This document shows, in pieces, positions 20,824 through 31,460 of a stretch of DNA of 64,000 bases. The stretch is taken from NCBI GenBank assembly GCA_041071465.1, contig CP163498.1, positions 3,490,001 through 3,554,000 of the forward strand, read 5' to 3'. Position numbers and translations under genes: made by a program. The notes beneath the pieces were generated by a model, which searched no databases, was not told where the DNA came from, and saw nothing but the letters and a program-made list of their open reading frames with translations. Every line of letters starts with the position of its first letter. Positions within the stretch are counted from its first letter, which is position 1. The stretch is from Pseudomonas putida (GTDB lineage Bacteria > Pseudomonadota > Gammaproteobacteria > Pseudomonadales > Pseudomonadaceae).

Positions 20824-20849
20824 AAGGCGACCCTGGGGTCGCCTTTTTT
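20824..20849 (+). terminator. fpr terminator
   Basis: AAGGCGACC (20824-20832) pairs with GGTCGCCTT (20837-20845) around CTGG, with a run of T to 20849. Confidence 0.9.
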
Positions 20850-20892
20850 ATTGCTTCTGAGAAATGCGCTGTTTGTGGGGCGGTCGGTGTGC

Positions 20893-21387
20893 CTATTCGA
20901 CGCGCGTCTCGCCGCTGTACACCAGAATCGCCCGGCACCGCTTGCACAGGTAGCGCCGCCCCTGGCGCACCAGCTTGTGCCGCTGCGCGGTAAACGGGAA
21001 ATCACCCTGCGGGCACGGGCAACGGTAGATGTAGCGGGTCGTCGCGCGCCGTTGCACCTCATAGTTGTGGCAACGGTTGGGTGGCAGCTCGTACACCCCA
21101 CGCATGATCAGTTGCCACTCCTCGCCATGGGCCTGGATGCTATCGCCGAACAGTTGGTGGGCCACCAGATGCGCCACTTCATGGGCCACGGTCTGGCGCA
21201 GGAAGTCTTCCTGGTTTTCACGGTAGAGCTGCAGGTTGAAGCGCAGCAGGTTTTCGTGCAGGTGGGCGACACCTGCTTTCTGCCCGCGCAGCTTGAAGCT
21301 GACTTCCGGGCGCGGGAAGGGGCGTTTGAAAAAGGTTTCGGCTTGCTGGTAACAGGTTTCGACGCGTTCTTTGAGCAGCTCGGGCAT
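20893..21387 (-). CDS. sprT: SprT-family zinc metalloprotease-like protein
   Basis: A 164-residue protein with the HEVAH zinc-binding motif (within QTVAHEVAHLVAHQLFG) and a C-terminal zinc ribbon (YRCPC and LCKRC). The same fold in eukaryotic Spartan digests DNA-protein crosslinks; the bacterial role is less certain. The ATG at 21387 removes a long arginine/glycine-poor leader from an upstream in-frame start and matches the usual length. It is convergent with fpr and transcribed alone. Confidence 0.9.
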   Translation of the reverse strand: MPELLKERVETCYQQAETFFKRPFPRPEVSFKLRGQKAGVAHLHENLLRFNLQLYRENQEDFLRQTVAHEVAHLVAHQLFGDSIQAHGEEWQLIMRGVYELPPNRCHNYEVQRRATTRYIYRCPCPQGDFPFTAQRHKLVRQGRRYLCKRCRAILVYSGETRVE

Positions 21388-21518
21388 GGTGGGGCGGTTC
21401 TCCTGACCGGGCATTATGCCGCAAGCATCGGCGGCCTGCCGAGCCACCGGTCAGCGCACAGCCAGAGGCCGCCTTGCGGCGGCCCCTGGTTGATGCCCCA
21501 GTGTTGGTTGAGTCTGTT

Positions 21519-22118
21519 CTAGTTGGTGTAGACGGGCCCCACGCCCAGTCCCCAGATAATCACCGTGGCGGCCATGATCGCCACCAATACCACAAGGCCC
21601 ACCGCCAGCACCGAGCTGGAGAACAGGAAGCCTTCGTCGGACGGTATGTTCATGAACGTCGGCAAGCCGACATACAGCAAATACACCGTGTAGCAGATGG
21701 CGGCAGTGCCGATCAGCATGCCCAGCCACAGGTGCGGGTACAGTGCCGCGAGGCCACCGATGAACAAGGGGGTGGCAGTGTAGGTGGCAAAGGCGATGCA
21801 CTGAGCCATGGAAGGGTTGGCGTCGTAGGTGCGAGCCATCCAATGGATGAACGCGCCCATTACCGCCACCCCGGCGAGCATGGCCAGGTACGACATGATG
21901 CTCATCCAGATGGCGCTTTCCATGGTCAGCATCACTGCCGGCCGGTCGCCGATCACCCAGCCCACCTGGGTTGTGCCAATAAAGGCTGAAATGGCAGGGA
22001 TTGCCGCCAGGATCAGGGTGTGCGTCAGGTACATGTGGCTGATGGTTTCTTCTTCGCCACGAATTTCCCGCCATTCCTGATCGGGATGGGTAAACAGCCC
22101 CACAACGTGATGAATCAT
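21519..22118 (-). CDS. Yip1-family inner-membrane protein
   Basis: A 199-residue protein with about five transmembrane segments (LILAAIPAISAFIG, MSIMSYLAMLAGVAVMGAF, TATPLFIGGLAALYP, LIGTAAICYTVYLLYVG and a final hydrophobic segment). The N-terminal HPDQEWREIR segment is typical of bacterial YIP1-domain (PF04893) proteins. A clear GAGGAGTGA precedes the ATG at 22118. The function of bacterial Yip1 proteins is not established. It is followed by a 262-bp gap before ttcA (22119-22380) in which no further feature is evident. Confidence 0.8.
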   Translation of the reverse strand: MIHHVVGLFTHPDQEWREIRGEEETISHMYLTHTLILAAIPAISAFIGTTQVGWVIGDRPAVMLTMESAIWMSIMSYLAMLAGVAVMGAFIHWMARTYDANPSMAQCIAFATYTATPLFIGGLAALYPHLWLGMLIGTAAICYTVYLLYVGLPTFMNIPSDEGFLFSSSVLAVGLVVLVAIMAATVIIWGLGVGPVYTN

Positions 22119-22380
22119 GCCGATCACTCCTCTCAATGTTGCCAAACGCCCCCCAGATGGAGCGCAAGCGGCCCGAGGCCCGAACACCGATGCAAGCGGT
22201 AATGTGGCCTTATGTCGCAGTATAGGAAGCGGTTACCGGCACAAACCGTGCTTTTTAGAGCAAATTGCGCTGTAAGGCGTGCTGTTGATTACATTGAAGT
22301 CTTTATCGGAATGCCTACAGCGATGCCGCGTTTGTGCGTAAAATAGCCGGCTTTTGTCACACCTCGCGGATCCAAGCGCT

Positions 22381-23205
22381 ATGGGCACCCTCTCGGTCAA
22401 CCAGAACAAACTGCAAAAACGCCTGCGTCGTCTCGCCGGCGAAGCCATCACCGACTACAACATGATCGAGGATGGCGACAAGGTCATGGTCTGCCTGTCC
22501 GGCGGCAAGGACAGCTACACCATGCTCGACGTTCTGTTGCACCTGCAGAAGGTGGCGCCGATCAAGTTCGAGATCGTCGCGGTGAACATGGACCAGAAGC
22601 AGCCGGGCTTCCCCGAGCATGTGCTGCCGGCCTACCTCAAGGAGCTGGGCGTCGAGTACCACATCGTCGAGAAGGATACCTACTCGGTAGTCAAGGAGCT
22701 GGTGCCCGAGGGCAAGACCACCTGCTCGCTGTGTTCGCGCCTGCGCCGTGGCACCCTGTACACCTTCGCCGACGAAATCGGCGCGACCAAGATGGCGTTG
22801 GGGCACCACCGCGACGACATCGTCGAAACCTTCTTCCTCAACATGTTCTTCAACGGCGCGCTCAAGGGCATGCCGCCGAAGCTGCGCGCCGACGACGGCC
22901 GCAACGTGGTGATCCGGCCGCTGGCCTACTGCAGCGAGAAGGACATCCAGGCTTACTCGGACATGAAGGAATTCCCGATCATCCCGTGCAACCTGTGCGG
23001 CTCGCAGGAAAACCTGCAGCGCCAGGTGGTCAAGGACATGCTGGTGGAGTGGGAGCGCAAGCACCCGGGCCGTACCGAGAGTATCTTCCGGGCGCTGCAG
23101 AACGTGGCGCCATCGCAACTGGCCGACCGCAACCTGTTCGATTTCACCAGCCTGAAGATCGACGAAAACGCCACCCCGCGTTTTCTCGATGTGCTGAACA
23201 TCTGA
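22381..23205 (+). CDS. ttcA: tRNA 2-thiocytidine(32) synthetase TtcA
   Basis: A 274-residue PP-loop ATPase that thiolates C32 of certain tRNAs using a [4Fe-4S] cluster. The PP-loop [11 protein letters not shown] is at about residues 41-51, and two CxxC pairs (CSLCSR and CNLCGS) are the cluster ligands. The [14 protein letters not shown] block is diagnostic. The ATG at 22381 ([12 protein letters not shown]) gives the usual length. The following gene starts 4 bp after its stop, so the two are co-transcribed. Confidence 0.96.
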   Translation: MGTLSVNQNKLQKRLRRLAGEAITDYNMIEDGDKVMVCLSGGKDSYTMLDVLLHLQKVAPIKFEIVAVNMDQKQPGFPEHVLPAYLKELGVEYHIVEKDTYSVVKELVPEGKTTCSLCSRLRRGTLYTFADEIGATKMALGHHRDDIVETFFLNMFFNGALKGMPPKLRADDGRNVVIRPLAYCSEKDIQAYSDMKEFPIIPCNLCGSQENLQRQVVKDMLVEWERKHPGRTESIFRALQNVAPSQLADRNLFDFTSLKIDENATPRFLDVLNI

Positions 23206-23209
23206 GCCT

Positions 23210-23881
23210 ATGCGCGATTACCAGTGGCTGCACGAGTACTGCCTGAACCGCTTTGGCTCGGCCCAGGCCTTGGAGGCCTTTCTGCCGCAGCCGCGCACCC
23301 CGGCGCAATTGCGCGACATCAGTGACGACCGCTACCTGTCGACCCTGGCTTTGCGCGTGTTCCGCGCCGGGCTCAAGCACAGCCTGGTAGATGCCAAGTG
23401 GCCGGCGTTCGAGCAGGTGTTCTTCGGCTTCGACCCGGAAAAGGTAGTGCTGATGGGCGCCGAGCACCTGGAGCGGCTGATGCATGACGAGCGCATCATC
23501 CGCCACCTGGGCAAGCTCAAGAGCGTGCCGCGCAATGCGCAGATGATTCTCGACGTGGCCAAGGAAAAGGGCAGTTTCGGCGCGTTCATCGCCGACTGGC
23601 CGGTGACCGATATCGTCGGCTTGTGGAAGTACCTGGCCAAGCATGGCAACCAGTTGGGCGGGTTGTCGGCGCCGCGTTTTCTGCGCATGGTTGGCAAGGA
23701 CACCTTCATCCCTACCGATGACATGGCGGCGGCGTTGATCGCGCAGAAGGTGATAGACAAGCAACCGACCAGCCAGCGTGACCTGGCCTTGGTGCAGCAG
23801 GCATTCAACCAGTGGCACGCAGAGAGCGGTCGGCCGCTGTGCCAGTTGTCGGTGATGCTGGCGCATACCGTCAACCATTGA
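23210..23881 (+). CDS. Divergent DNA-3-methyladenine glycosylase I (Tag)-like protein
   Basis: A 223-residue protein. The region AGLKHSLV...FEQVFFGFDPEKV...IIRHLGKLKSVPRNAQ aligns by eye with Tag (base-excision repair of 3-methyladenine), and homologues are usually annotated that way. However, the Tag zinc-site Cys/His at the N-terminus, the EGxQAGLSW base-recognition block (here ALRVFRAGLKH) and the C-terminal zinc ligands are not conserved. Enzyme activity is therefore doubtful. It follows ttcA by 4 bp. Confidence 0.65.
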   Translation: MRDYQWLHEYCLNRFGSAQALEAFLPQPRTPAQLRDISDDRYLSTLALRVFRAGLKHSLVDAKWPAFEQVFFGFDPEKVVLMGAEHLERLMHDERIIRHLGKLKSVPRNAQMILDVAKEKGSFGAFIADWPVTDIVGLWKYLAKHGNQLGGLSAPRFLRMVGKDTFIPTDDMAAALIAQKVIDKQPTSQRDLALVQQAFNQWHAESGRPLCQLSVMLAHTVNH

Positions 23882-23896
23882 CGGGTGTGTTGGTTT

Positions 23897-23918
23897 CTTC
23901 GCGGGCAAGCCCGCGAAG
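23897..23918. terminator. REP-like hairpin between convergent genes
   Basis: CTTCGCGGGC and GCCCGCGAAG pair perfectly around AA (23897-23918). This is the CGCGGG...CCCGCG core seen in P. putida REP elements, in the gap between convergent transcripts, with no T run. Confidence 0.7.
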
Positions 23919-23921
23919 CGT

Positions 23922-25283
<1,362 letters not shown>

Positions 25284-25368
25284 GTCGGGTCGCATCCAGC
25301 TGGGTGTGGCGGCTATTCTAACCGCAGCGACTGACCAATTTGCTTTAAAACTCGAGAAGGATTGACCC

Positions 25369-25833
25369 ATGGCAAGGCGTCTGGCAGCAGTACTGGCCAT
25401 CACCGCGAGCCTGTTGCTCGGTGGTTGCGGTGCCGATTATGGCGTGGACCAACACGGTAATACGGTTAAGGCCGAACAGATCGAAGGGCACTGGCTGGTG
25501 CTCAATTACTGGGCTGAATGGTGCGGGCCGTGCCGTACCGAGATCCCGGAACTGAACGCAGCGGCCAAGCAGTGGGCGGCTGATGGCATCAAGGTGGTGG
25601 GGGTGAACTTCGATGGTTTGCAGGGGCAGGACTTGAAGCAGGCCGCTGAAACCCTGGGTATCGGTTTCACCGTGCTGGCCCAGGACCCGGCCGAGCGCTA
25701 TGACCTGCCGCGCAGCGAGGCGCTGCCGGTGACCTACATCATCGATGACAAGGGCAAGGTGCGTGAGCAGTTGCTGGGCGAGCAGACGCTGGAAGGGCTG
25801 CAAGCCAAGATCAAGGCGCTGAAAGGCGCCTGA
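25369..25833 (+). CDS. TlpA-type thioredoxin-fold lipoprotein
   Basis: A 154-residue protein with a lipoprotein signal (lipobox LGGC, Cys20 approximately) and a thioredoxin fold with active-site WCGPC (about residue 48-52). The LPVTYIID cis-proline segment is present. It would be anchored in the periplasm and reduce or exchange disulfides, in the manner of TlpA/ResA. Its target is not known. The following hairpin (25842-25860) separates it from a convergent gene. Confidence 0.9.
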   Translation: MARRLAAVLAITASLLLGGCGADYGVDQHGNTVKAEQIEGHWLVLNYWAEWCGPCRTEIPELNAAAKQWAADGIKVVGVNFDGLQGQDLKQAAETLGIGFTVLAQDPAERYDLPRSEALPVTYIIDDKGKVREQLLGEQTLEGLQAKIKALKGA

Positions 25834-25841
25834 TGCAGTCC

Positions 25842-25860
25842 GGGGCCGCAAAGCGGCCCC
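25842..25860. terminator. Hairpin between convergent lipoprotein genes
   Basis: GGGGCCGC (25842-25849) and GCGGCCCC (25853-25860) pair perfectly around AAA in the gap between two convergent genes. It is likely a shared terminator, though the T run is short. Confidence 0.65.
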
Positions 25861-25868
25861 ATTGATTA

Positions 25869-26273
25869 TCAGCCTTCTTCAGGCCAGAAGCGCAGCGGCT
25901 TGCCCTCGGCCGGCCAGAAGCGCATCTGCTCCACCGGCGATACGTCCCAACGCTCTACCGTTTCCAGCGCCTGCAGGAAGCGCTTTTCTTGCTCCATCAG
26001 CGCCGGTGCGCACAGCTTGCGGGTCTTGCCGACCTTGCCGAAGCTCAGGTGCTCGCCATCGAGCGTGTACGGTGCAAACCAGTGGTTGCAGCCGCCGTTG
26101 CCGTAGGCACGGCCGTCGCTGGCCAGGGTCAGGGTCAGGTGGCTGTAGTCCATCAGTGGTCGTTCGCCAATCCACTCCAACACATAGCTGCGCTCCTGCT
26201 GCAGCTTGGACGGTTCGGCGGCGCAGCCGAGCAGGCCGGTGGCAATCAGCGCGCCGGTCAGCAGGTTTTTCAC
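25869..26273 (-). CDS. META-domain (HslJ-like) lipoprotein
   Basis: A 134-residue protein from GTG 26273 (AGGAG 8 nt upstream). It has a lipobox LLGC and a META domain visible as LASDGRAYGNGGCNHWFAPY followed by KVGKTRKLCAPALMEQE; the C...C pair may form a disulfide. The META family includes E. coli HslJ (novobiocin and heat stress), but its biochemical role is unknown. The start overlaps the stop of the upstream zinc-finger-like gene by 4 nt, so the two are coupled. Confidence 0.8.
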   Translation of the reverse strand: MKNLLTGALIATGLLGCAAEPSKLQQERSYVLEWIGERPLMDYSHLTLTLASDGRAYGNGGCNHWFAPYTLDGEHLSFGKVGKTRKLCAPALMEQEKRFLQALETVERWDVSPVEQMRFWPAEGKPLRFWPEEG

Positions 26274-26707
26274 GCGGCGCTCTCCTGGCAATGGGGGCAC
26301 AGGTGTTTTTCGCCACGGCTGACCCAGCCCAGCTCGGCAATGCGCGCGCTGGCGGCAGGCTGGCGGGCTTTCTTGCCCAGTTTGGCATCTACCGCGAACT
26401 CGAAGTCCAGCACGGCGTCGCAGTTGTCGCACTCGACCTGCCAGGTGAGGATTTCCAGCTCGTTGAACACCGGGCCAGCAGCCACGGCAACCCATTGGCC
26501 GCGTGGGTTGATCAGGTGGCGTACGCTCTCCACGGTCAGGCGCATGGACAAGTCCTTGCTGCCCTTCAGGGTGACCAGCAGGGTGTCGCCTTTGTGCATC
26601 GAGCCGCCGTTGCCAGTGACCTGGTAGCGGCCCGGCACCAAGGCACGGCACTCGATCAGGGTGTGTTGCGGGTTGAAAAGGGTGTAGCGGAAATCGTGCT
26701 CGACCAT
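26270..26707 (-). CDS. Conserved hypothetical protein with CxxC pairs
   Basis: A 145-residue protein with CDNCD (about 92-96) and CPHC (about 138-141), which together would bind one zinc as a split ribbon. The N-terminal half is β-rich (PHTLIECRALVPGRYQV, LLVTLKGSKDLSMRL). No family is recognised. It is coupled by a 4-nt overlap to the META lipoprotein downstream and follows ldhA by 31 bp, so it may belong to an operon with it. Function not known. Confidence 0.7.
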   Translation of the reverse strand: MVEHDFRYTLFNPQHTLIECRALVPGRYQVTGNGGSMHKGDTLLVTLKGSKDLSMRLTVESVRHLINPRGQWVAVAAGPVFNELEILTWQVECDNCDAVLDFEFAVDAKLGKKARQPAASARIAELGWVSRGEKHLCPHCQESAA

Positions 26708-26738
26708 GGGTCCTCCAGAAATGCCGCGTATCCTAGCA

Positions 26739-27728
26739 CTAACCCATCACCAGATTCTGTGGATTGCCTGCCGCCCAGCGGTTGATGTTGTCCAGCGTGG
26801 TCTGGGCAATGGCATCCAGCGCCTCGCGGGTGAGGAAGGCCTGGTGGGCGGTGATGATCACGTTGGGGAAGGTCAGCAGGCGGGCCAGCACATCGTCCTG
26901 CAGTGGCAGGTCGGAGCGGTCCTCGAAGAACAGCTGGGCTTCTTCTTCGTAGACGTCCAGGCCCAGGTAGCCAAGCTGGCCGCTTTTCAGCGCGTCAATC
27001 AGCGCAGGGGTATCGACCAGCGCGCCGCGACCGGTGTTGACCAGCATGGCGCCGGGCTGCAACTGGGCCAGGCTTTGCGCATTGATCAGGTGGCGGGTGT
27101 GTTCGGTCAGCGGGCAGTGCAGGCTGATGATGCGGGCTTCGCGCAGCAGCTCGGGCAGGGGCAGGTAACGCGCGCCAAGGGCCAGCAGCTCTGGGTTGGG
27201 GTAGGGGTCGTAGGCCAGCAATTGGCAACCGAACCCTGCCATGATGCGGGCGAAGGCGGCGCCGATCTGGCCGGTGCCGACCACGCCCACGGTTTTGCCG
27301 TGCAGGTCGAAGCCGGTTAGCCCGTGCAGGGTGAAGTCACCTTCGCGGGTACGGTTGTAGGCTCTGTGCAGGCGCCGGTTGAGCGCCAGGATCAGCGCCA
27401 CGGCGTGCTCGGCCACGGCGTGTGGCGAGTAGGCCGGCACGCGTACCACGGCCAGGCCCAGGCGCTGGGCGGCAGCCAGGTCTACGTGGTTGTAGCCGGC
27501 CGAGCGCAGGGCGATCAGCCGTGTGCCACCTGCGGCCAGGCGCTGCAGCACCGTGGCGTCGAGTTCGTCATTGATGAAGGCGCACACCACCTCAAAACCA
27601 TCGGCCAGTGCGGCGGTGTCCAGGGTCAGGCGGGCGGGCTGGAAATGCAGCTCCAGCGACGTGCCGTTGGCAGCCTCGGTGAAGCTTTCTTGGTCGTAGT
27701 GCTGGCTGCTGAACAACAGGGCGCGCAT
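26739..27728 (-). CDS. ldhA: D-lactate dehydrogenase (2-hydroxyacid dehydrogenase), LdhA
   Basis: A 329-residue NAD-dependent enzyme that interconverts pyruvate and D-lactate, used under fermentative or low-oxygen conditions. Rossmann glycines VGVVGTGQIGAAF (about 145-157), the catalytic Arg in LRSAGYNHVD, Glu in VNTGRGALVD region and the His at NVIITAHQAFLT are present. The ATG at 27728 gives normal length. It lies immediately downstream of gacS on the same strand, a conserved arrangement (ldhA-gacS) in pseudomonads. Confidence 0.95.
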   Translation of the reverse strand: MRALLFSSQHYDQESFTEAANGTSLELHFQPARLTLDTAALADGFEVVCAFINDELDATVLQRLAAGGTRLIALRSAGYNHVDLAAAQRLGLAVVRVPAYSPHAVAEHAVALILALNRRLHRAYNRTREGDFTLHGLTGFDLHGKTVGVVGTGQIGAAFARIMAGFGCQLLAYDPYPNPELLALGARYLPLPELLREARIISLHCPLTEHTRHLINAQSLAQLQPGAMLVNTGRGALVDTPALIDALKSGQLGYLGLDVYEEEAQLFFEDRSDLPLQDDVLARLLTFPNVIITAHQAFLTREALDAIAQTTLDNINRWAAGNPQNLVMG

Positions 27729-27789
27729 GGTGGGGTTTCCTTTGTGGTGCATGTCTTGGGGTGGTGGTTGCCTGTATCAAGCCAGGCAC

Positions 27790-30543
27790 TCAGGCGCTCA
27801 GCCGCGCCTGCGCAGCCAGCCGGCCGATCGCACTGTCCAGTTCATCCAGGGCCTGCTGCGCCTGCGGATTGTCCTGCTTCAACAACGTCTCGCTGCGCTG
27901 GCACGCTGCCCGCAACTGCGGCACGCCGCAATAGCGCGAGGCGCCGTTCAGACGGTGCACCTGCTCGATCAGCCCTTCGCGGTCATTGGCCTCGCGGGCA
28001 GCGCGTATGGCTTCGCGGTCGGCATCCAGCGAGGCCAGCAGCATGCTCAGCATGTCGGCCGCCAGGTCTGCCTTGCCAGCGGCCAGGCGCAGGCCCTCTT
28101 CCGGGTCGAGCACCTTCAGTTCATCGCCGTTGGCCGGCAACTCGGCCTGCGCCTGGTGCGGTGCACCGAGGCTCAGGCCGGTCCATTTCATCACCACCTG
28201 GGCCAGTTGCCGTTCGCTGATCGGTTTGGTCAGGTAGTCATCCATGCCGCCGTGCAGCAACGCGCGCTTTTCGTTGGCCATGGCATGGGCCGTGAGGGCG
28301 ACGATCGGCAGCGGGTTGCCGCTTTGGGTGTTTTCCCACAGGCGGATCTGTTCGGTGCAGGCGCGGCCGTCCATGCCAGGCATCTGCACGTCCATCAGCA
28401 CCAGGTCGAACGGCTCATCCTGCACGGCCTGTACCGCAGCATAACCATTGTCGACGGCCAGCACCTCAGCACCCAGGTCTTCGAGCAGGGTCTGCACCAG
28501 CAGCAGGTTGGCGGCATTGTCGTCGACGCAGAGTATTTTCGGCTGGCGCTGGCCGTTGACGTTGTTCACCTCGGCCAGCGGTCGACGCGGCTGCACCAGC
28601 TCCAGCAATAGGCGCCGCAGCTTGCGGGTGCAGGTGGGCTTGGACAGCAACTGGCCATGGCCGTTGGGCAGGTACGGGTGGTACAGCGCCTGCTCGGTGG
28701 TCGGGCACAGCACCACGCATTGGCAATGGTAACGCTCAAGCTGCTGGTGATAGTGGCCCAGTTGCTCGGGCGACAGGTTGCCCAGGTTGGCCCCGAGCAC
28801 GGCGAACTCGAACGGCAGGCCGGCTTGGCTGGCGGCCTGCACCCCATGCAGCAATTGGTCGTAGGAGGCGAACAGGCTCACGCTGAGGCCGCAGTCTTCC
28901 AGCTGGTGCTCCAGCGCCTGGCGCGCCAGTTCGTGGCCATCGACAATGGCTGCGCGGCGGCCCAGTAGTGGCTGCAGCGGAAGCTCCTCGACATCGTCGT
29001 GAGCCTTGGGCAGGTTGAGGCTGATCCAGAACTGCGAACCTTCACCCGGAGTGCTGTCGACACCGATTTCGCCGCCCATCTGCTCGATCAGGCGCTTGGA
29101 AATCACCAGCCCCAGGCCAGTGCCACCCGGCTGCCGGGCCAGCGAGTTGTCGGCCTGGCTGAAGGCCTGGAACAGTGTGCGCACATCCTGCGGCGACAGG
29201 CCGATGCCGGTGTCCTGCACACTGATGCGCAGTTGCGCGTGGTCTTCGTGCTCGTCGTCGAGCATGGCGCGCACCACGATCGTGCCTTCGCGGGTGAACT
29301 TGATGGCGTTGCTGACCAGGTTGGTGAGGATCTGCTTGAGCCGCAACGGGTCGCCGATCAGCGAGGACGGCGTGTCGCGGTAGATCAGGCTGAGCAATTC
29401 CAACTGCTTGGCGTGGGCGGCCGGGGCAAGGATGGTCAGGGTGTCCTGGATCAGGTCGCGCAGGTTGAACGGAATGCTGTCGAGCACCAGCTTGCCGGCC
29501 TCGATCTTGGAGAAGTCGAGGATCTCGTTGATGATCCCCTGCAGGTTGTCGGCGGACTTCTCGATGGTGCTCAAGTAGTCCAGCTGGCGCGGCGTCATCT
29601 CGCTTTTTTGCAGCAAGTGGGTGAAGCCGAGGATGCCGTTGAGCGGGGTACGGATCTCGTGGCTCATGTTGGCCAGGAATTCTGACTTGATACGGCTGGC
29701 TTCAAGGGCTTCCTTGCGCGCCATATCAAGCTCGATGTTCTGGATTTCGATGGTTTCCAGGTTCTGGCGCACGTCCTCGGTGGCCTGATCGATGCTGTGC
29801 TGCAGTTCTTCGTGGGCGTTTTGCAGGGTTTCGGCCATGCGGTTGATACCGCGAGCCAGCTCGTCCAGCTCATGGCTGCCCATGGCCGGCAGGCGTTCTT
29901 CGAGGTGGCCGTCCTTGAGCTGGTTGACCGCGTGCTTGATGCGTTCGATGGGGTCGTTGATGGTGCGGCTCATGCGCAGCGCCAGCAGGCCGCTGAGGAC
30001 CAGGCAGGCGAAGATCAGCAACAGGCTGGTGAACAGGTTGCGGTAGCCGCGCAGCAGCGTGCCGTCGTGCGACAGCTCGATCTCTACCCAGCCCAGCAGG
30101 CGCTCGGCTTCGGCCGGCACGGCATCGGTGGCCAGGTCGCGGTGGTGGCCGAACACCGGCATCAGGTAGCGGGTGGCGTCATTGCCACTGCGCTGCAGCA
30201 GTTGCGTGCCGGTCCCGCCGCTGGGTGGCAGGTTGAGCATGCTCGGGCCGGCGTGGGCCAGGCGCGTGCGGTCCGGGGCCAGGAAGGCGACGGCGCGCAC
30301 ATCGGCCTGCTCCAGGGTTTGTGCGGCAATGCGTTCCAGTTGCGCAGGCGCAAGCCGGGCCATGGCAGGTGCTGCCAGTGGCGCCAGTTGTTCGGCGATC
30401 ATCTTGCCGCGCTGCAGCAACTGGGTGCGCAGGTCGTTCTGTTGCAGCCAGGTGAAGTAACTGCCCAGCACCAGGGCCATCAAGCCGGCCGGCAGCAGTG
30501 CCAGCAGCAGTACCCGGCTGCGAATTCCCAAACGATCGAGCAC
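27790..30543 (-). CDS. gacS: Hybrid sensor histidine kinase GacS (BarA-type)
   Basis: A 917-residue membrane kinase that heads the Gac/Rsm cascade controlling secondary metabolism, biofilm and stress traits. Order visible: TM1 (about 11-31), periplasmic loop (about 32-167), TM2 (about 172-190), HAMP (about 191-245), HisKA with phosphohistidine His295 ([10 protein letters not shown]), HATPase with N-box NAIKFT, DTGIGLS and GTGLGL, a degenerate receiver (about 525-650) without a phosphoacceptor Asp, a true receiver with Asp718 ([11 protein letters not shown]), and an Hpt domain with His863 ([12 protein letters not shown]). Its response-regulator partner GacA is not in the window, but RsmZ, a GacA target, is at 8134-8266. 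Confidence 0.97.
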   Translation of the reverse strand: MLDRLGIRSRVLLLALLPAGLMALVLGSYFTWLQQNDLRTQLLQRGKMIAEQLAPLAAPAMARLAPAQLERIAAQTLEQADVRAVAFLAPDRTRLAHAGPSMLNLPPSGGTGTQLLQRSGNDATRYLMPVFGHHRDLATDAVPAEAERLLGWVEIELSHDGTLLRGYRNLFTSLLLIFACLVLSGLLALRMSRTINDPIERIKHAVNQLKDGHLEERLPAMGSHELDELARGINRMAETLQNAHEELQHSIDQATEDVRQNLETIEIQNIELDMARKEALEASRIKSEFLANMSHEIRTPLNGILGFTHLLQKSEMTPRQLDYLSTIEKSADNLQGIINEILDFSKIEAGKLVLDSIPFNLRDLIQDTLTILAPAAHAKQLELLSLIYRDTPSSLIGDPLRLKQILTNLVSNAIKFTREGTIVVRAMLDDEHEDHAQLRISVQDTGIGLSPQDVRTLFQAFSQADNSLARQPGGTGLGLVISKRLIEQMGGEIGVDSTPGEGSQFWISLNLPKAHDDVEELPLQPLLGRRAAIVDGHELARQALEHQLEDCGLSVSLFASYDQLLHGVQAASQAGLPFEFAVLGANLGNLSPEQLGHYHQQLERYHCQCVVLCPTTEQALYHPYLPNGHGQLLSKPTCTRKLRRLLLELVQPRRPLAEVNNVNGQRQPKILCVDDNAANLLLVQTLLEDLGAEVLAVDNGYAAVQAVQDEPFDLVLMDVQMPGMDGRACTEQIRLWENTQSGNPLPIVALTAHAMANEKRALLHGGMDDYLTKPISERQLAQVVMKWTGLSLGAPHQAQAELPANGDELKVLDPEEGLRLAAGKADLAADMLSMLLASLDADREAIRAAREANDREGLIEQVHRLNGASRYCGVPQLRAACQRSETLLKQDNPQAQQALDELDSAIGRLAAQARLSA

Positions 30544-30711
30544 ACTCGCCTCCTGTGATGTGCCTGGTAGCCGTCAGGTGGTGACGGTCAAGCCGCGAAG
30601 TTACTCCGCCTGCCGCACCATTGCACCTCTTTCAATAGCTGATTTGCAGCATTGCCGGGGCATTGGTCGCAGGGCGGTTGCCTGGCAGGCGGTGGATGCT
30701 CAATAATTGCA

Positions 30712-30728
30712 CAATTGAGAATGCATGG
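30712..30728 (+). promoter_or_regulatory. Weak Fur-box-like sequence before the response regulator
   Basis: CAATTGAGAATGCATGG (30712-30728) resembles the TGAGAAT-N-ATT half of Fur boxes but only partly. It lies at the start of the response-regulator gene. Iron control would fit a PirRS-like system, but the match is weak and the call is tentative. Confidence 0.3.
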
Positions 30729-30737
30729 CAGTTGCCA

Positions 30738-31457
30738 ATGAATCCTGTAGCTATTCACAACTCCAATATCCTCGCCATCGAGGACGACCCGGTCCTGGGT
30801 GCCTATCTGCACGAAGAGCTGCAACGGGGTGGTTTTCAGGTCACCTGGTGCCGTAATGGCCTGGAGGGTTTGGAAACAGCGGGTCGCCAAATCTTCGATG
30901 TGGTGCTCATGGACATCCTGCTGCCGGGGCTCAATGGCCTGGATGCCCTGGCGCAATTGCGCAAGCGTAGCGCCACACCGGTGATCCTGATGTCGGCGCT
31001 GGGGGCCGAGGCCGACCGTATCAGCGGCTTTCAGCGAGGGGCCGACGATTACCTGCCCAAGCCGTTCAGCATGGCCGAGTTGCAGGTGCGCATCGAGGCG
31101 ATTCTGCGCCGCGTGGCCCTTGAGCGGCGCTATCAAGCTCCATTGGAGCAGGCTGGCTGCGGTGAGCTGGAGTTCGATGAGGAGCTATGCGATGTGCGCC
31201 TGGATGGCCATCTGGCAGGCTTGACCCCCAGCGAGTTCCGGTTGTTGGACATCCTTAACCGCAACCTCGAAGAGGTCCTGAGCAAACCGTTTCTGTACCA
31301 GCAGGTGTTGCAGCGCGGCTATTCGCGGCATGACCGCAGCCTGGACATGCACGTCAGCCAGATCCGTCGCAAGCTCAAGGGTATCGGCTACCACGAACGA
31401 CAGATACGCACCGTGTGGGGCAAGGGTTATGTGCTCAGCGCCGGCGAGGCGGAGTGA
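30738..31457 (+). CDS. OmpR-type response regulator, PirR-like
   Basis: A 239-residue OmpR/PhoB-family regulator: receiver with the acidic pair EDDPVLG, phosphoacceptor in VLMDILLPGLNG (about Asp60) and Lys in LPKPFS, then a winged-helix DNA-binding domain (LTPSEFRLLDIL...RSLDMHVSQIRRKLKGI). The gene order gacS-regulator-kinase-cysM-rlmD-relA matches P. aeruginosa pirR/pirS, an iron-siderophore-receptor system, but the receptor gene pirA is absent here. The start at 30738 lacks a strong ribosome site; an ATG at 30696 is an alternative. The kinase follows after 3 bp. Confidence 0.85.
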   Translation: MNPVAIHNSNILAIEDDPVLGAYLHEELQRGGFQVTWCRNGLEGLETAGRQIFDVVLMDILLPGLNGLDALAQLRKRSATPVILMSALGAEADRISGFQRGADDYLPKPFSMAELQVRIEAILRRVALERRYQAPLEQAGCGELEFDEELCDVRLDGHLAGLTPSEFRLLDILNRNLEEVLSKPFLYQQVLQRGYSRHDRSLDMHVSQIRRKLKGIGYHERQIRTVWGKGYVLSAGEAE

Positions 31458-31460
31458 GCC

